Part shown: positions 50,887 through 52,979 of the stretch, piece after piece
Layout: the number at the start of each line of letters is the position of its first letter
How positions within the stretch are numbered: the first letter of the stretch is position 1
Assembly (NCBI GenBank): GCA_905478365.1
Contig: CAJQIK010000091.1
Location: 1 to 52,979 of the forward strand
Length of the DNA stretch: 52,979 nt
Direction of reading: 5' to 3'
Source of the DNA: an uncultured Burkholderiales Genera incertae sedis bacterium
GTDB taxonomy: Bacteria > Pseudomonadota > Gammaproteobacteria > Burkholderiales > Eutrophovitaceae
The notes under the pieces: generated by a model
Seen by the model: only the letters and a program-made list of their open reading frames with translations
Database searches by the model: none
What the model was told of the DNA's origin: nothing
Program-made: the position numbers and the translations under genes

Positions 50887-51776
50887 AGACGCGCGAATCG
50901 GACGTAATTTTCGAAACAAATATTACCTCTTTAGAATTTTTATATCGAGGTAAAGTGCGAGACATATACAAGATTGATGACGATCGTTTACTGGTGGTTC
51001 AAACAGATCGACTATCAGCGTTTGATGTCGTTTTGCCAAATCCAATTCCTGGTAAGGGGCGTTTACTTACAGAGCTCTCGGTATTTTGGTTTAAAAAACT
51101 ATCGCACGTTATTCCCAATCATTGGTTGGATGAGTTGCCACAAGATTTTGTAACGGATAGAGAGCGAGGCCAAATTAATGGGCGCGCCATGGTTGTACGT
51201 AGGCTAGAGCCTCTGCCAGTTGAAGCGATTGTTCGAGGATATTTGGCGGGTTCAGGATGGAGAGAATATCAAAATACAGGGAAAATATGCGGCATACCGC
51301 TACCTCCGAACCTGAGAGAGGCCCAACAATTGCCTCGCACTATTTTCACTCCGTCGACAAAGGCTGATATCGGAGATCATGATGAAAATATTTCGTTCGA
51401 GCTGGTCGAAGAAAAAATAGGTAAGGATTACGCCGACAAGATTCGAGATGCTTCATGTAAACTATATGAGGAGGCGTCTGCTTATGCCTTAGCGCGCGAA
51501 ATTATTATTGCCGATACTAAATTTGAGTTTGGCACTGATTCTAACGGCGCGCTTTATCTTATCGACGAGGCGTTGACCTCAGACTCTTCTAGATTTTGGC
51601 CGCAAAAACAATATTTCGTAGGTTCTAGTCCCCCATCTTTTGATAAACAATTCGTTCGTGACTGGCTTGAATCAATATCTTGGAATAAAAAACCGCCGGC
51701 GCCTGATGTCCCTGAAGCAATTGCGCAAAAAACCGCAGATAAGTATCGAGAAGCGTTAATTTTACTTACCCGATGA
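50883..51776 (+). CDS. purC: Phosphoribosylaminoimidazole-succinocarboxamide synthase
   Basis: A 297-residue SAICAR synthetase, which joins CAIR and aspartate. Blocks include YRGKVRDIYKIDDDRLL, DRLSAFDVVLPNPIPGKG, VRGYLAGSGWREYQ and TKFEFGTD. It is the longer, yeast-type or gammaproteobacterial form. The start is GTG at 50883, overlapping the purK stop (GTGA). PurE, purK and purC act in consecutive steps, and the overlaps suggest one transcript. Confidence 0.95.
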   Translation: MKTRESDVIFETNITSLEFLYRGKVRDIYKIDDDRLLVVQTDRLSAFDVVLPNPIPGKGRLLTELSVFWFKKLSHVIPNHWLDELPQDFVTDRERGQINGRAMVVRRLEPLPVEAIVRGYLAGSGWREYQNTGKICGIPLPPNLREAQQLPRTIFTPSTKADIGDHDENISFELVEEKIGKDYADKIRDASCKLYEEASAYALAREIIIADTKFEFGTDSNGALYLIDEALTSDSSRFWPQKQYFVGSSPPSFDKQFVRDWLESISWNKKPPAPDVPEAIAQKTADKYREALILLTR

Positions 51777-51791
51777 ATCTTAGGGGGGATT

Positions 51792-52754
51792 TTGAGTAAG
51801 CGAATTACTACAGACATCTCGGAAGCTGCGCGATTATTAATCGACGGACAATTGGTCGCTTTTCCAACGGAAACCGTATATGGATTAGGCGCTGATGCAC
51901 TAAACTTATCTGCAGTTAAGCGTGTGTACGAGGCAAAATCTCGACCTTTTGGCCACCCTCTGATTATTCACGTTGGTAATAGTGAACTAATCGACGAATT
52001 TGCGACAGATATTCCTGACAGCGCGAGATCTCTGGTTGCACGTTTTTGGCCCGGCCCACTGACCCTAGTGTTAAACGCTTCGGATAAAGTGCCCACTATT
52101 GTGACCGGTGGTCAAGAAACGGTAGCCATTAGATTTCCTGCGCATCCCATGGCTATTGCTTTACTGAGAGAATTTGGAGGTGGGATCGTTGGTCCATCAG
52201 CAAATAAGTTCGGACAACTATCTCCAACTAAAGCAGCCGACGTAGATAGAGATTTTGGTCCAGAGGTTAGCCTTATCTTAGACGGAGCGACTTGTACCGT
52301 AGGAATAGAGTCGACCATCATAGGGTTTGATGGAGAGTTCCCGGTGTTGTTGCGACCTGGAATGATAACCAAGAACGCAATATCGATGGAAATATCGAAA
52401 GAAGTTCTAGACGCTGGCCCGATGTCACCAAGGGTTTCTGGATCTTTACCGAGCCATTACGCACCCATTACGAATTTAATTTTGCTTGAGGCTATTGATA
52501 TACCGAGGTATTTAAAAAGTAGTGCGGCATTACGCGATGTTGCCCTTCTTACGTTTGAGCCGATTTTAGAAGCACACCCCAGCATTAGCAAAATCATTAT
52601 CGCGCCGAAAGAGCCTAACGATTATGCTAAAAATTTGTATCAAAGGCTACGAGAGCTTGATCGCGTTGGTGCTAATTTAATAATTGTTGAGACTATTCCT
52701 TCGGCGGATTCCTGGGATGGAATTCGAGATCGGTTGGATAGGGCCGCCCATTAG
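51792..52754 (+). CDS. sua5: L-threonylcarbamoyladenylate synthase, Sua5 type
   Basis: A 320-residue protein that makes threonylcarbamoyl-AMP, the precursor for t6A37 of ANN-decoding tRNAs. The YrdC domain (about 1-200) has AFPTETVYGLGADA, KSRPFGHPLIIH, ARFWPGPLTLVL, VGPSANKFGQLSPT and GIESTIIGF. A linker with SHYAP joins a C-terminal Sua5 domain, so this is the long Sua5 form rather than short TsaC. It starts at TTG 51792, supported by a strong AGGGGGG five bases upstream. Confidence 0.93.
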   Translation: MSKRITTDISEAARLLIDGQLVAFPTETVYGLGADALNLSAVKRVYEAKSRPFGHPLIIHVGNSELIDEFATDIPDSARSLVARFWPGPLTLVLNASDKVPTIVTGGQETVAIRFPAHPMAIALLREFGGGIVGPSANKFGQLSPTKAADVDRDFGPEVSLILDGATCTVGIESTIIGFDGEFPVLLRPGMITKNAISMEISKEVLDAGPMSPRVSGSLPSHYAPITNLILLEAIDIPRYLKSSAALRDVALLTFEPILEAHPSISKIIIAPKEPNDYAKNLYQRLRELDRVGANLIIVETIPSADSWDGIRDRLDRAAH

Positions 52755-52979
52755 TTTTAGTTAGTATGAATTAGATGGTGGTTTTAGCGGGAATCACGAA
52801 TACAACCTGGGGAATGTTGGGAGGGGCTAGACATTTGCAGCAAGGTCGATCAGGCGGATGATTGCCTATCTATTGGGTTCTATTGGTGATTAATGGATTT
52901 CGGGCTCGTCAATGGTTTCGTTACCGCTTAAAAAGTCGAAGTCGCACCCGTCATGAGCTTGTTGAACATGTTGCGAAAA
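52755..52979. other. Unassigned terminal stretch
   Basis: The last 225 bases hold no recognisable gene. Two frames stay open to the right edge: a reverse-strand frame with a stop at 52890-52892 reading about 29 residues (ending FLSGNETIDEPEIH) and a plus frame beginning near 52862 (LPIYWVLLVINGFRARQW...). They overlap, so at most one is real. I see no clear terminator after the Sua5 gene. Confidence 0.4.

Overview
This window is the replication-origin neighbourhood of a gammaproteobacterial chromosome, plus flanking housekeeping clusters and one accessory-looking transport and catabolic operon. The chain rpmH-rnpA-yidD-yidC-mnmE-mnmG-rsmG-parA-parB-atpIBEFHAGDC left of dnaA, together with 6S RNA next to zapA, smg beside topA, and rsmB-DUF4390-ntrYX, is typical of Gammaproteobacteria. 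The sequence is fairly AT-rich, with small spacers and many 1-4 base gene overlaps, which suggests a streamlined, perhaps aquatic, lineage. I cannot name a genus. No rRNA, tRNA, insertion sequence, prophage or CRISPR array was seen.

Layout, left to right. (1) 1-2.6 kb: the 5' part of msbA (minus strand, cut by the window edge) and a TonB-dependent outer-membrane receptor whose leader carries a clear cobalamin riboswitch. (2) 2.9-5.0 kb, plus strand: a small coiled-coil gene, zapA, 6S RNA, an EVE-domain gene and a TauE/SafE-type permease. (3) 5.0-13.1 kb, minus strand: one operon-like run read from 13.06 kb leftward, with a lipoprotein substrate-binding protein, two permeases and two ATPases of the branched-chain amino acid (HAAT/Liv) family, an M20 amidohydrolase, a malonyl-CoA-synthetase-like ligase and a 2OG-Fe(II) oxygenase. 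(4) 13.1-20.2 kb: the complete F-type ATP synthase operon with a near-consensus promoter and a terminator. (5) 20.2-28.2 kb: parBA, rsmG, mnmG, a perfect parS site, mnmE, yidC, yidD, rnpA and rpmH.

(6) 28.2-33.5 kb: the origin region. DnaA boxes lie on both sides of dnaA, followed by dnaN and gyrB with no recF. Gene direction switches here: the genes near dnaA point away from it on both sides, as expected for leading-strand genes leaving oriC. (7) 33.5-36.7 kb, minus strand: topA and smg. (8) 36.9-43.6 kb, plus strand: def, fmt, rsmB, a DUF4390 gene, ntrY and a strongly degenerate ntrX. dprA and the LysM gene that often sit between smg and def are absent. (9) 43.7-49.2 kb: tkt, gap, pgk and fba (central carbon metabolism). 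(10) 49.2-52.8 kb: purE, purK, purC and a Sua5-type tRNA threonylcarbamoylation gene. The last 225 bases are unassigned.

The points most worth following up are the Liv-M20-MatB operon, which reads as a possible uptake and hydrolysis route for an acylated (perhaps malonylated) compound; the NtrX homologue that has lost the ATPase and sigma-54 contact motifs although its NtrY partner looks intact; the terminator-like hairpin in the dnaA leader; and the layered control (palindrome plus riboswitch plus a second hairpin) upstream of the TonB receptor.
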